From positions 45,842,758 to 45,906,757 of the forward strand of contig OX485805.1 in assembly GCA_950295325.1 (NCBI GenBank): DNA of 64,000 nucleotides, written 5' to 3'. The stretch is from Polytrichum commune. Taxonomy: Eukaryota > Streptophyta > Polytrichopsida > Polytrichales > Polytrichaceae. Below the pieces are notes generated by a model that worked only from the letters and a program-made list of their open reading frames with translations, was not told the origin of the DNA and did not search any database. Each line of letters opens with the position of its first letter. Within the stretch, counting starts at the first letter, position 1. Position numbers and translations under genes: made by a program. This document shows positions 48,430 through 60,604 of the stretch, in pieces.

Positions 48430-50772
48430 ATGAATCAATGTGGTCCATTGTATTTGAAAATAAAAATGTAAGAATACTAGTGAGTCTCCAATTTTTGTGT
48501 GATTAAAAGTAGGTGCCATGTAAGTTCATGTTGCTACCCAACCTTGACAATGTTTTTCTTGTTTGAGATTCCAACAATCAAAATGTGAAGGTACAATAGT
48601 GGCAACATTCATAAATGTGCAAGAAATTTTCCAAGGATTGTTTTTGTCACCGGGCCCATCTTTTGCAACACTCCTATGTTGATGTAAGTTATTGATGGTT
48701 TGGCGGATCTCTAGGCAGCCATCGCCAGTTCTTGAGAACCAAATTTCTCGCATCTCAAATCACAAGCTACAGCCTGGTGTGCGTTGACTCCCACTTGTGA
48801 CAACAACATTATATTTTAATCACATTCCACCAAATATCACATATACTCCAATCCAATAAATACATAATATTACACCGTTATCAATGCAAGAAACCAAAAC
48901 TTCAAACCCCAAGACATAATTGTCCCCGCCTGGCTACAACAATGTGCATGCACTTGATTAGCTTGTCTTAGACCATATATTCTATGTGTAACTATGGTCC
49001 ACATCGACAACCAACCCCTTCTCATCCTAGCTACGTAGAACACCATACAATTTATTTGGAATTACCTATTGTGAAGATAGATTTTCCAACACTACCATTC
49101 AAGAGACACACAACAAATATAACCCACTAACACAAGTACTCCGACATGCAGGATGGAACATTAACCCTCTCACAACTATCACTGCCATAGTGAGGGGAGC
49201 CATACACAAACACTCGATATGCACATTGAAACACCCCAAGATACCACCGAATAAAGTTTTTGATTTTTTGATTTTATAAAATTTAAAGTCTTGAAACAAA
49301 TACACCAAATATCCATAATTTACTTCACAAACTCAACACTGAACAAATGGAGATTAGACATCAAACAAACTTCAATTGACCCACCATGAAAGAGACCCCC
49401 CCCCCCCCCTTGGTGCATATGTCACAAAAGGAGCCCACCCTCCAAACCCTTGAAGTTTGGTAAAACGTGATCAAGATAAGGAATAACATGCTCCCATTCA
49501 TGTCGGTGCAAGAAACACACCGATGTTTATTAGATATTATTTAATTGTTAATCATATTGAAATTGCACAACACCCACTAGTCTTAGTGCACCGGTTTTGT
49601 GCAAGTATCATTTTTTCCCCATATATACCAAAGGGTAAGGGTTTACAAAACAATCCGATTACAAGCATTTGGTTGAATCGATGAACATGGTTTTATGGAT
49701 GAAATTATTAACGAGAGAAGAATGGATGACCAATTGCATGAACAACGAGTCATCCATCAATTTGAGCCAGTTATAAGTCAAAATTGATCCGCCCATGGAC
49801 ATAGATGAAACATTGCAACGAGTTATGGTATTCCTTTTGCGCTTGGATGAGCGATCAATTATTTAAAAATTTAAGAGAAATTTGAAACAAGGCTAGCTGA
49901 CCATGGTAATAAAAACATTCATAAAACATCCAAGGGTATGTATAAGGTGATACTATGGAATTTTGCAATGCAATATGCAAACATTAAGTAGGCCAATACT
50001 TGTATTGAAGGATGTGATACCATCCAGGTTAGGTATTTACTTATATTTACTACATGTACCCCCTTTTTTCCTTGAGCATCTCAACATTCACATATTGTTG
50101 GAGAACCTTGATGAGCATATGTTTTTCTACCTTCATCCATGCTTATGTGAATACCATTTGTGTTTGATTCAAAATTTGCAAATGAGGGATGCACTTCCGA
50201 TAAAGCAGGCTCGGTTCGTGATTTATTTTAGACACCTAGAATTAAGGGTATAATGAATATAAAACATATATGTTACATGATTTTTAAAAGAACAAAAATT
50301 GAGTGGAGGCATAACATGACCTATATGCACAAGTAAATTGTCCACTATGTAGCACACTCTTAGCACATTACAATTATGGAAACAAGTGACTTGAGGCTCT
50401 GACTTGAGGCTCTAACGTAGGCTAGAGGTCCATGGATTGCACCAATTGTACACTATAGCGATCTATACATGAGACATTATATATAAATACAAAATGCCAT
50501 AAATTAATTAATTTGTAAGAAGCATTTCATCCCACACAAAAAGTTGAGGATGATCTAGATGGGTAACACAAATGAATGGCTATATATGTCAACCCCAACC
50601 CTTAAAAAACACATGGTCACAATATAATTCTATATACACAATTTATACAAACAGGTTCACCAAGTAAAGTAATGATATGTTTTGTATTTATGGGTTTGAA
50701 ACCAAGCTATAATTGGATACATTGTTGGAAAATTTCTAAGTCATCAGGTGTGATACACTACCTCCTAGCCAA
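48430..50772. other. Intergenic, no gene seen
   Basis: AT-rich with a C-run near 49398. An open frame at 49963-50253 has no recognisable domain. The left end of the Tc1-like element should lie in the last few hundred bases, but I could not place its terminal repeat. Confidence 0.4.
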
Positions 50773-50936
50773 TTGGCCCGACTTCCAACAAAATCTCAGA
50801 AAGATACCGTGATCAAATTGTCGCATGAGCCAAACATGTGTAGCGCATGTAAGGAAGGGCAAATTGAGAAACAAAGAGGAGGGTATCCGAAGCTTTTTAC
50901 AAATTCAGAGAAGACTCAGTGTGCTACTCTCGTTAT
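50773..50936 (+). pseudogene. Tc1-like transposase, N-terminal part (interrupted)
   Basis: The frame contains KDTVIKLSHEPNMCSACKE and QRGGYPKLFTNSEKTQCATL, resembling the paired helix-turn-helix DNA-binding region of Tc1/mariner transposases (compare GGRPKKLT...). It stops being transposase-like exactly at the target duplication 50927-50936. The remaining transposase resumes at 61065. The frame was therefore interrupted by the 10.1-kb insertion. Confidence 0.6.
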
Positions 50937-51120
50937 GGGAAAAACTATTTTGCGAGCGGTGAGCGGTAAGTTTTGTAGAATATTGAAATTTTGTGTGGTG
51001 AAACATGCCCTATGACCGCGGTGTAAAGCTAAATATTGAAATATTTATTGACAAAAATAACCTATAACCGTGGTTGAGGAACCTATAACCATGGTTGAGG
51101 AACCTATACTATATTTGCTT
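50937..51120. repeat. Left terminal inverted repeat and subterminal repeats
   Basis: After the terminal CTATTTTGCGAGCGGTGAGC there are three subterminal boxes: CCTATGACCGCGG (51010), CCTATAACCGTGG (51061) and CCTATAACCATGG (51082). The last two are in a 21-bp tandem repeat with GTTGAGGAA. Such boxes are plausible transposase-binding sites. Confidence 0.65.
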
Positions 51121-51140
51121 GCACATTCTCTTATAAGGTT

Positions 51141-51620
51141 TGTAGGTTGGGAATGGGTCTCGGATGGTTATAGGTTGTCATTTGAGGTGGACTAAGTCCC
51201 ACTTGGAGAAGGCCTGGGATCCGAGGCCTCGTGGCTGTGGTATCATTTCAGATTGGGTATAAGGTTTAATTTGTAGGTTGGGAATGGGTCTCGGATGGTT
51301 ACAACTTGTCATTTGAGGTGGACTAAGTCCCACTTGGAGAAGGCCTGGGATCCGAGGCCTCGTGGCTGCGGTATCATTTCAGATTGGGTATAAGGTTTGT
51401 AGGTTGGGAATGGGTCTCGGATGGTTACAGGTTGTTATTTGAGGTGGATGAAGTCCCACTGGGAGAAGGCCTCGGACCCGAGGCCTCATGGCTTGAGCCC
51501 CTACATTCTGATTGTGTTTAAAGGGTGTGGTTTCTGGGTGGGTCTCGTCATTTCAAGTGGATGGGCTACTTTGCAGGAGGCCTCGGATCCGAGGTTTGTT
51601 GGCCTTGGGGTTTGCTGTCT
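51141..51620 (+). repeat. Tandem repeat of about 130 bp
   Basis: Three close copies begin TGTAGGTTGGGAATGGGTCT at 51141, 51272 and 51399. A worn fourth follows from about 51530. The units share GAAGGCCTGGGATCCGAGGC. Confidence 0.85.
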
Positions 51621-52315
51621 GATTTGAGGTGAAGTTTATGGTTTCAGGTTGAATGTAGGCATGCCATGTTTGGGTTTCATGTTTAGCTACATTCAACCTG
51701 ACTCCATAAATTTGAAATCGAATCATTGGTTTCAATTTGGGTCTCGACATGCCCAATGGCTTAGATTTCATGTTCGGTCTCGGCATGGCCACTTTGGACA
51801 AGGCCTAGGGGTTTTATGTTTAGAATTTAGTGTCGTTGGTGTACACTTTAGTGAACTTGTAGACCATTGTGTAATATAGGTGTGCACCTCATATCATTGT
51901 TGAACATACTCATGCAGAGATATTAGTAAAGACACTTGAATGCCACGTTTCATGAGGTGACAGTAATGGTTTAGGGTCATTTATTCAAACCAGCATTCGC
52001 CTAAAATCGCAAGCAATCATTGAAAAAGTGTATGAAAACCATAATAGAAGAATAGTGGAAACCCTTAAAGAAACATGAGAATGGTATGAACTAATACGCC
52101 GATTATGGAAGTAAGTGATGAACAATAAAATTATTCGTTAACTCAAACGTTAACAAGAAACCAAGTGGTGTTCGAAAATATTTTAAACAATATCCCATAA
52201 ACTCCGAAAGTAATACACATACAATGAATTCCATGCGGAATGAGTGCATAAAATGAAAAACCAACGGAAGAAAAAACGGTATATTAGATAGTACACAGAC
52301 ATACACATGAAGCTA

Positions 52316-53771
52316 TTACATCAAATCCGAATCACTATGATCACCTGATGATGAAGACATTCTAGAATCACTAATATTTGAATCAGAGGAGGCATGACCA
52401 TTAGATTCTAAAGCTTCTATATCCAAAACTCTAAAACTCTTCCCGGACGATATTTAGATGTAAAAGTCTGATAAAAACCTCCAGCTAGTTGATTAGCAAT
52501 ATCATTTGCATATGTAAGAAGTTGCCAAGACTTTGGAGGGCTGGGATTGAATTTAGGGTCACAAAAAAAGGCCGGTGAATAGGATAGCTCAATTTATCGC
52601 ATCTGCAAATGCCAATGGTACCATGTTCATAACTCAACTTTAGAAGAAATGACAGCAAAAAACATAACACTAGTAAGAGAATTTTTATGGACCATACTCA
52701 CTTAGTAAAGCGAGATCTTTTCACAATCCTCTCAACGGGGATATCTTCACCCTCATGATCCTCTAAACTAGTGACACGGTCTTCAATAGTGACTGCAGAG
52801 GCTGCTCTAGAGATAAATCAATGGAGCAAGTAAGGCCTCAAAAATATCAACATCAGCCTCTAATGCCGCAATGTGACGGTGCACATTGCGGCATGCATGA
52901 ATGGAAGATCCTACAAATAAAGAAGTTGGAAAAACTTAGTGCAAAAACCACAATAAATTTTCAGAGCAAAAAAATATTAACCATTAACCAACTGAAATGG
53001 AAGATTACAAAGACATACCGGTCGATGCCGTGCAATCTAGAATAATATCCCATGGGGAGCTACATGCTTCAATTAGCATTTGCATTAGAAACACGGACTT
53101 TTCACGAGGCCCTCGCCATGGTGTGGATCCATTAGTTAGCTAGTCCTCACGAGAGACCAAGTTCTGGAGAATATCATCCCGTGCAACATCCACCCCATAA
53201 GGATCCAATTCACGGACATGGCGAAATGAAAACTTCGATGCAGGTGACCCCGGCACGCTCCTGACCGCCAATGAAATAACGAACCTCATGGTCTACAATG
53301 TACCCGACATAAAAATCAATATTACTTTACAAAGTAAACAACACAACTAACTTAAGGATGAAATTGAAACTGAATGCGGTGATGAGAAAGAAGGTTGAAG
53401 CTTTATCTTACAGTTGATGCTCGATTTATTGGGGATGTAAGATGAAGGCGGTTCATTTCCCACCACTCTTTCCGAATTGCAAAACCATACGATTTGCAAT
53501 ATCCAAGAATATTGGACTTCGTACTCATGCGAAAAGGGTGAAACACAATAATTGCCCCATCGTCGTGCAAATGTTCGTTGGCAAAGTCAATTAGTGGTTG
53601 TAACGACTCTTTCGATTCTTGATTCCAAGCGGGAATGGATGATGGTGGGTTTGATATGCCAGGAACAGGAAGACTTTCCGGTATATCTGCAAGAATCAAG
53701 TCCAAACAGGGATGGTCCTCCGGAGAACCCTTGTAGTGCCGGGTTTTGTCTTTTGAGTGATGCACAATCAA
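52316..53771 (-). pseudogene. Beta-class amino-methyltransferase-like (DNA N4/N6-methylase type) gene, decayed
   Basis: Minus-strand exons: 53771-53412, 53292-53019, 52910-52702 and 52602-52316, with consensus splice sites. The order is catalytic motif IV-like DLILADIP, then EHLHDDGAIIVFHPF, then PWRGPREKSVFLMQMLIEAC (motif X-like), then IILDCTASTGSSIHACRNVH (motif I) and RHIAALEADVDIFEALL. This IV-X-I order defines beta-class N4-cytosine/N6-adenine DNA methyltransferases. It ends in an acidic Ser/Asp tail. Damage: TAG after VSRED (about 53112), a frameshift after LLAPLI (about 52815) and others in the last exon. The usual DPPY/SPPY is DIPES, so activity is doubtful even if repaired. It lies in the left third of the 10.1-kb element. 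The start is uncertain because a stop precedes 53771. Confidence 0.7.
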
Positions 53772-54049
53772 AGGAGATTGTCACAATTTGTACATGACAA
53801 ATGACTTCAATAAAACTAGGTTAAGGGTGAATAGAACAAGCATTCAACTAGTTCCATTCAACGAGGAGTTTAAATCATTTTGAAGTTTACCTACCTCTAC
53901 AACAACCACAAGACATGAATCTCCCTAATGATGTGTGACTTCATAAAAAATTTGTAAGCAGTGACTGTCGGACAATAACAAATTTGAGGACCCTTATCAA
54001 CAGGATTAAAAGAATCCTCGCTTTATACATTGCCTAGTACTAGAAACAC

Positions 54050-57000
54050 ACTCAAATGAAAAAAAAAACCCCAACCCCACCCACTAATCTACCACTAGTT
54101 CCCCCTCAAAATCATACTTACAAAACATTCAACCCATATACATGAACATCCTCACCCCATCCCATATGGTCTCTCGGTACCGAGAAACCCTCAAATGAGA
54201 AAAAAAAAACCCCAACCCACCCACTAATGTACCACCAATTCCCCTTTAAAATGATACTTAGCAAAAATCAACTCATATACATGAGCATCCTCACCCCCTC
54301 TCCTATGGTGTCTCGGTATCGAGACACCCTCAAATGAGAAAAAAAAAACCCCAACCCACCCACTAATGCACCACCAATTCCTCTTCCAAATGAGACTTAG
54401 CAAAAATCAAGCCATTATACATGAGCATCCTCACCCCCTCTCCTATGGTGTCTCGGTACCGAGACACCCTCAAATGAGAAAAAAAAAACCCCAACCCACC
54501 CACTAATCTACCACCAATTCCCCCTCAAAATGAGACTTAGCAAAAATCAACCCATATACATGAGCATCCTCACCCCCTCTCAAATGGTGTCTCGGTACCG
54601 AGACACCCTCAAATGAGAAAAAAAAACCCCAACCCACCCACTAATGTACCATCAATTCCCCCTCAAAATGAGACTTAGCAAAAACCATCCCATATACATG
54701 AGCATCCTCACCCCCTCTCCTATGGTGTCTCGGTACCGAGACACCCTCAAATGAGAAAAAAAAAACCCCAACCCACCCACTAATGTACCATCAATTCCCC
54801 TTCAAAATGAGACTTAGCAAAAATCAACCCATCTACATGAGCATCCTCACCCCCTCTCCTATGGTGTCTCGGTACCGAGACACCCTCAAATGAGAAAAAA
54901 AAAAACCCCAACCCACCCACTAATGTACCATCAATTCCCTTTCAAAATGAGACTTAGCAAAAATCAACCCATCTACATGAGCATCCTCACCCCCTCTCCT
55001 ATGGTGTCTCGGTACTGAGACACCCTCAAATGAGAAAAAAAAAAACCCAAACCCACCCACTAATGTACCATCAATTCCCTTTCAAAATGAGACTTAGCAA
55101 AAATCAACCCATCTACATGAGCATCCTCACCCCCTCTCCTATGGTGTCTAGGTACCGAGACACCCTCAAATGAGGACAAAAAAAACCCAAACCCACCCAC
55201 TAATGTACCATCAAATCCCTTTCAAAATGAGACTTAGCAAAAATCAACCCATCTACATGAGCATCCTCACCCCCTCTCCTATGGTGTCTAGGTACCGAGA
55301 CACCCTCAAATGAGGACAAAAAAAACCCAAACCCACCCACTAATGTACCATCAAATCCCTTTCAAAATGAGACTTAGCAAAAATCAACCCATCTACATGA
55401 GCATCCTCACCCCTTCTCCTATGGTGTCTCGGTACCGAGACACCCTCAAATGAGAAAAAAAAAACCCCAACCCACCCACTAATGTACCATCAATTCCCCT
55501 TCAAAATGAGACTTAGCAAAAATCAACCCATCTACATGAGCATCCTCACCCCCTCTCCTATGGTGTCTCGGTACCGAGACACCCTCAAATGAGAAAAAAA
55601 AACCCCAACCCACCCACTAATGTACCATCAATTCCCCCTCAAAATGAGACTTAGCAAAAACCAACCCATATACATGAGCATCCTCACCCCCTCTCAAATG
55701 GTGTCTCGGTACCGAGACACCCTCAAATGAGAAAAAAAAAAAACCCTAATATCTTCAGACCTTCATAACTTCCACTTAAAATGTCCAAATCTAACAAAAT
55801 ACCACTCTATTGTTATGTAAATTCAACGTAGATGGCAATGCACACCTCACTTGCCCCATTCAAGCAAGTATTAAAAAAGTTATGCCCCTGCAAACCTTAG
55901 AAGTCTTGGGAGCCACTCCCGGGCCACTGCTAAGGTTTGAAGAGGCATAAGTTTCTGAGTTCTTGCTTGAATGTGACAATTATGGTGTGCATTGCCATCT
56001 CCGTTGAATTTAGATAACAATAGAGTGGTGTTTTGTTAGATTTGGACATTTTAAGTGGAAGTTATGAAGGTCTGAAGATATTAGGGGTTTTTTTTTTTCT
56101 CATTTGAGGGTGTCTCGGTACCGAGACACCATTTGAGAGGGGTTGAGGATGCTCATGTATATGGGTTGATTTTTGCTAAGTCTCATTTTGAGGGGGAATT
56201 GATGGTACATTAGTGGGTGGGTTGGGGGTTTTTTTTCCTCATTTGAGGGTGTCTCGGTACCGAGACACCATAGGAGAGGGGGTGAGGATGCTCATGTAGA
56301 TGGGTTGATTTTTGCTAAGTCTCATTTTGAAAGGGAATTGATGGTACATTAGTGGGTGGGTTGGGGTTTTTTTTTTCTCATTTGAGGGTGTCTCGGTACC
56401 GAGACACCATTTGAGAGGGGGTGAGGATGCTCATGTATATGGGTTGATTTTTGCTAAGTCTCATTTTGAGGGGGAATTGATGGTACATTAGTGGGTGGGT
56501 TTGGGTTTTTTTTTCTCATTTGAGGGTGTCTCGGTACCGAGACACCATAGGAGAAGGGGTGAGGATGCTCATGTAGATGGGTTGATTTTTGCTAAGTCTC
56601 ATTTTGAAAGGGATTTGATGGTACATTAGTGGGTGGGTTTGGGTTTTTTTTTTCCCTCATTTGAGGGTGTCTCGGTACCTAGACACCATAGGAGAGGGGG
56701 TGAGGATGCTCATGTAGATGGGTTGATTTTTGCTAAGTCTCATTTTGAAAGGGAATTGATGGTACATTAGTGGGTGGGTTGGGGTTTTTTTTTTTCTCAT
56801 TTGAGGGTGTCTCGGTACCTAGACACCATAGGAGAGGGGGTGAGGATGCTCATGTAGATGGGTTGATTTTTGCTAAGTCTCATTTTGAAAGGGAATTGAT
56901 GGTACATTAGTGGGTGGGTTTGGGTTTTTTTTTTTCTCATTTGAGGGTGTCTCGGTACCTAGACACCATAGGAGAGGGGGTGAGGATGCTCATGTAGATG

Positions 57001-57580
57001 GGTTGATTTTTGCTAAGTCTCATTTTGAAAGGGAATTGATGGTACATTAGTGGGTGGGTTTGGGTTTTTTTTTTCTCATTTGAGGGTGTCTCGGTAGCGA
57101 GACACCATAGGAGAGGGGGTGAGGATGCTCATGTATATGGGTTGATTTTTGCTAAGTCTCATTTTGAAAGGGAATTGATGGTACATTAGTGGGTGGGTTG
57201 GGGTTTTTTTTTTCTCATTTGAGGGTGTCTCGGTACCGAGACACCATAGGAGAAGGGGTGAGGATGCTCATGTAGATGGGTTGATTTTTGCTAAGTCTCA
57301 TTTTGAAAGGGATTTGATGGTACATTAGTGGGTGGGTTTGGGTTTTTTTTTTCTCATTTGAGGGGGTATCGGCACCGATACACCATTTGAGAGGGGGTGA
57401 GGATGCTCATGTATATGGGTTGATTTGTGCTAAGTATCATTTTGAAGGGGAATTGATGGTACATTAGTGGGTGGGTTTGGGTTTTTTTTTTTTTTTCATT
57501 TGAGGGGGTATCGGCACCGATACACCATTTGAGAGGGGGTGAGGATGCTCATGTATATGTGTTGATTTGCCAATACACCC
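54050..57580. repeat. Giant palindrome of about 140-bp tandem units, centre near 55915
   Basis: The left arm (54050-55740) has about 12 head-to-tail units of 138-141 bp. The right arm (56080-57580) has about 11 units in inverse orientation. Each unit holds an A-run, CCCCAACCCACCCACTAAT, TCAAAATGAGACTTAGCAAA, CATGAGCATCCTCACC and a 22-bp dyad with core TCTCGGTACCGAGA. The central 340 bp (55741-56080) is itself an inverted repeat around CACTCCCGGGCCACTGC. Long inverted arms built of tandem subrepeats are the structure of foldback transposons. Confidence 0.9.
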
Positions 57581-58310
57581 TCAAATCAGAAAAAAAAAAA
57601 ACCCCAACCCACCCACTAATCTACCACCAATTCCCCCTCAAAATGAGACTTAGCAAAAATCAACCCATATACACGAGCATCCTCACCCCCTGAAATGAAA
57701 AAAAACAAACCCCCTAATATCTTTGGACCTTCATAACTTCCACTTGCGTTGTCCAAATCTAACAAACAACCGCTCTATTGTTATTTACATTCAACGTAGA
57801 TGGCAATGCACACCTGAGTTGTTCCATTCAAGCAAGTACTCAGAAAGTTATGCCTCTTCAAACCTTAGCAGTGGCCGGGGAGTGGCTCCCAAGACTGCTA
57901 AGGTTTGAAGGGGCATAACTTTCTCAGTACTTGCTTGAATGGGGCAAGTGAGGTGTGCATTGACATCTAAGTCTCATTTTGAGGGGGGATTGGTGGTAGA
58001 TTAGTGGGTGGGTTGGGGGTTTTTTTTTCTCATTTGAGGGTGTATCGGCACCGATACATCATAGGAGAGGGGGTGAGGATGCTCATGTATATGGGTTGAT
58101 TTTTGCTAAGTCTCATTTTGAGGGGGAACAGGTGGTAGATTAGTGGGTGGGTTGGGTTTATTTTTTCTCATTTGAGGGTGTTTCGGCACCGAAACACTAT
58201 AGGAGAGGGGGTGAGGATGCTCATGTATATGGGTTGATTTTTGCTAAGTCTGATTTTGAGGGGGAATAGGTGGTAGATTAGTGGGTGGGTTGGGTTTTTT
58301 TGCAAGTGGA
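57580..58310. repeat. Second, smaller palindrome of the same family, centre near 57883
   Basis: One plus-oriented unit (57580-57710) is followed by a central inverted repeat (TATGCCTCTTCAAACCTTAG against CTAAGGTTTGAAGGGGCATA), then inverse units with dyads at about 58046 (TATCGGCACCGATA) and 58178 (TTTCGGCACCGAAA). It abuts the larger palindrome. Confidence 0.8.
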
Positions 58311-58439
58311 AGTTATGAAGGTCCGAAGATATTAGGGGCTAAGTTGTGTCATGTAATGACGCTCTCGGCCCCGAGAAGGGGTAGGGGGTTGGGTTCAATC
58401 TTTGTTTCGGGGACCCTCTCGGCTCCAAGAGGGTAAGGT

Positions 58440-59690
58440 ATGTGTTGAACGGGACCTGATTAGTATTGACGTCCTCCACCCTGTTGGTTCCAAGACCTCC
58501 CCCCACATTCCAAATTTCACACTCAATTTCAACCAAATATTTTCAGCCTCTAATCAAAATCACTAAATACCTTACCTTCTCTCAAGCACAACCTAAACAT
58601 CCTCCACTTGGAGCCATTCCCGGGTCAATGATGTCTAGGGCTTGGTCCTGCGCGAGCGCCCCACTGAAATTGGCATATCTCCTACCTCACACCTCCACTG
58701 TCGCGACCCTTGCTAGCTTTTCTTCACTTAGCTCAATCACTTTCCAACCCTAGCAAGTGTCCCGAGCGCTAACCTGCACATCCCACGCACATGCATGGTT
58801 AGCTTTCAAAACCGCGGACCTTCAATCTCATATTTGGTCACCAAACCCTCCTACACATGCATTCGGGACTCTTCCCCTTAGTAGGTAACCCATGGCTAAG
58901 GTGGACTTCCATCCATGGAAGTCCACTCCTTAGTTGGTCATAGTGTTGGTAGGACAACACTACAACCACCCGGAGCACATTGCCAAGTATGCTCCGGGGG
59001 GGTCGGTCGGCAAAGCCGCCTCACCCATATAAGCCTCTAGGACTTTTGGCGGGGCCCCTCCCCCACCGTCAACATCCCTTTTGTCTCTCTACCAAGAGTT
59101 GGGGCCAAGTAGACATTTTCCCTTAGCCGCTGGGTCTAGAAGCCTCCCTGCAGCTTCAGACCTTCATAACTTCCACGTGCAGTCTTTGAATCTAACAACC
59201 AACCACTCTATCGTCATCTACGTTTCACGTTGATGCCGATGGACACCTCACTTGCCCCATTCGGACAAGTACCAAGGAAGTTATGCCTGTTTAAACCTTT
59301 GCAGTCCCGGGAGCCACTCCCAGGCCACTGCTGTTCCAGGGCGCTGTCCCGGGACATCATCCCACTCAAAGTGCTATATCTCCTAGCTCACACCTCAGAT
59401 TGAGGTGTTCTTGAGCGTTCTAGAATTGGGACGCCATAAGCTACTCATAGCTTATGGCTTTACCCTCATGACTCCTAGTCTTCATGGGTGGGAGGTGTTC
59501 TAAACGCCCGGGGCCCTCACCCACATTAGGATCACTTGGTCCCTCTCACCAATGGCGTCACAAGTCCCGGGTGTCACTCCGGGGTCCCCTCTGTGCCCAT
59601 AGTGTTGCGGGCACTGCTTATGGAGAGGTGCGCGACATCCACCCCCTACCGCCTCTTGGAACCGAGAACCCCATAATGTGACATAACAAA
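58440..59690 (+). repeat. Dispersed 1.1-kb repeat, copy 1 (inside the element)
   Basis: It is directly repeated at 62930-63970. Shared landmarks: CTTGCTAGC, ACCGCGGACCTT/ACCGCGAACCTT, CACCCATATARGCCTCTA, TCTCTCTACCAAGAGTTGGG, GGAYCCCTCACYCACA-like, CACAAGTCCCGGGTGTCACT and GGAGAGGTGCGC. It includes the same CTTCATAACTTCCACKTG spacer sequence as the palindrome centres. Confidence 0.75.
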
Positions 59691-59859
59691 ACATTCATCA
59701 AAGCAACTCCCCCTAACCTGAAATCCTTTCAACCTACCATTCAATCTATAGTGTGACTTATTTTCATCCATATTCAAAGAACTCAATTTCACATGCCATT
59801 TTTGCAAAAATCTAAACGTGTATCTGCCCTTATTGCATATTATCTGTGACCCAAACAAA

Positions 59860-60604
59860 CTGTGCAAATTGAGTATTCTTTTGTCTCCTCGTCTGATCCG
59901 CTCTTATTGGGATTGTTGCGATGCTCACTCTCGGTCATTGATGGTTCGCGTGATCCTTTGTGCTCCTGTTCTTCCTCTATTGGTTGTAGTTCCATGTTCC
60001 TATCTGATGACCTGTGTCAACCTCTCCACACGCATTGGATGCAATCCTTGGAGAAACATACCAAAAACAGGAAACAAGAAACATGAAACTCGAGTTGGTA
60101 AGTCTATACGTGCCTCTATATTTCATGTATAGTTCATTTTTTATAGTTCAACTACATTGATTCCGCCATTATCCGGATGAGTTTCCCACCCGACATTCAA
60201 GGAAATTGATTAGGCGCAACAAGAAGGCCCCGTCAACAAAACACGCCAATAATTGTGCCTCAACCCTATCACTGAAAGCCAAAGTGCGCAAATTGTGCAT
60301 GCTTCCAGCCCCTGCCTTAGGATGCATCGTCTCATTGGATTCCGGCACGCCCCCAAAGGTTCAGCAATACTACTTGACGATTTCGTAGCTGCCAGCATGC
60401 ACTTGTCCTAACTTCAAGGAGATGGCGACTAAAGCAATTGGAAAACGGGGTCAATGGGCCAACTGTAAGCATTTGTATTATTTGTTTACTATAGTGTGTG
60501 ATTTGGACTCGGATTCAGACACGTTCATTCATGCAGCTAGATTTAGCTTCAACGAAGTGAAGCGAGTTTTGGAGGGTGGTTTGTTGAAGTACCTTGATTC
60601 TTAG
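59860..60604 (+). pseudogene. SWIM zinc-finger protein gene with in-frame stop
   Basis: The last exon (to TAG at 60602) encodes PACTCPNFKEMATKAIGKRG and QWANCKHLYYLF, a CxC...CxH SWIM zinc finger, followed by FIHAARFSFNEVKRVLEGGL. SWIM fingers bind nucleic acid or protein and are frequent in transposases and chromatin proteins. Upstream in the same frame the sequence KVQQYYLTIS meets a TAG at 60386-60388, just before the finger. An upstream exon-like frame ends at a good donor (TTG|GTAAGTC, 60097). It is either a pseudogene or one point mutation from intact. It lies about 450 bp inside the right end of the 10.1-kb element, the same position as the phosphatase-like cargo in the element at 1-2645. 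Confidence 0.6.

Noticed and set aside
53552-53797. Plus-strand 81-codon frame
   Set aside because: Antisense shadow of the first methyltransferase exon.
54050-58310. Regularly spaced palindromic repeats resembling a CRISPR array
   Set aside because: Units are about 140 bp, all parts are repeated, there are no unique spacers, the array inverts at its centre and the genome is a plant.
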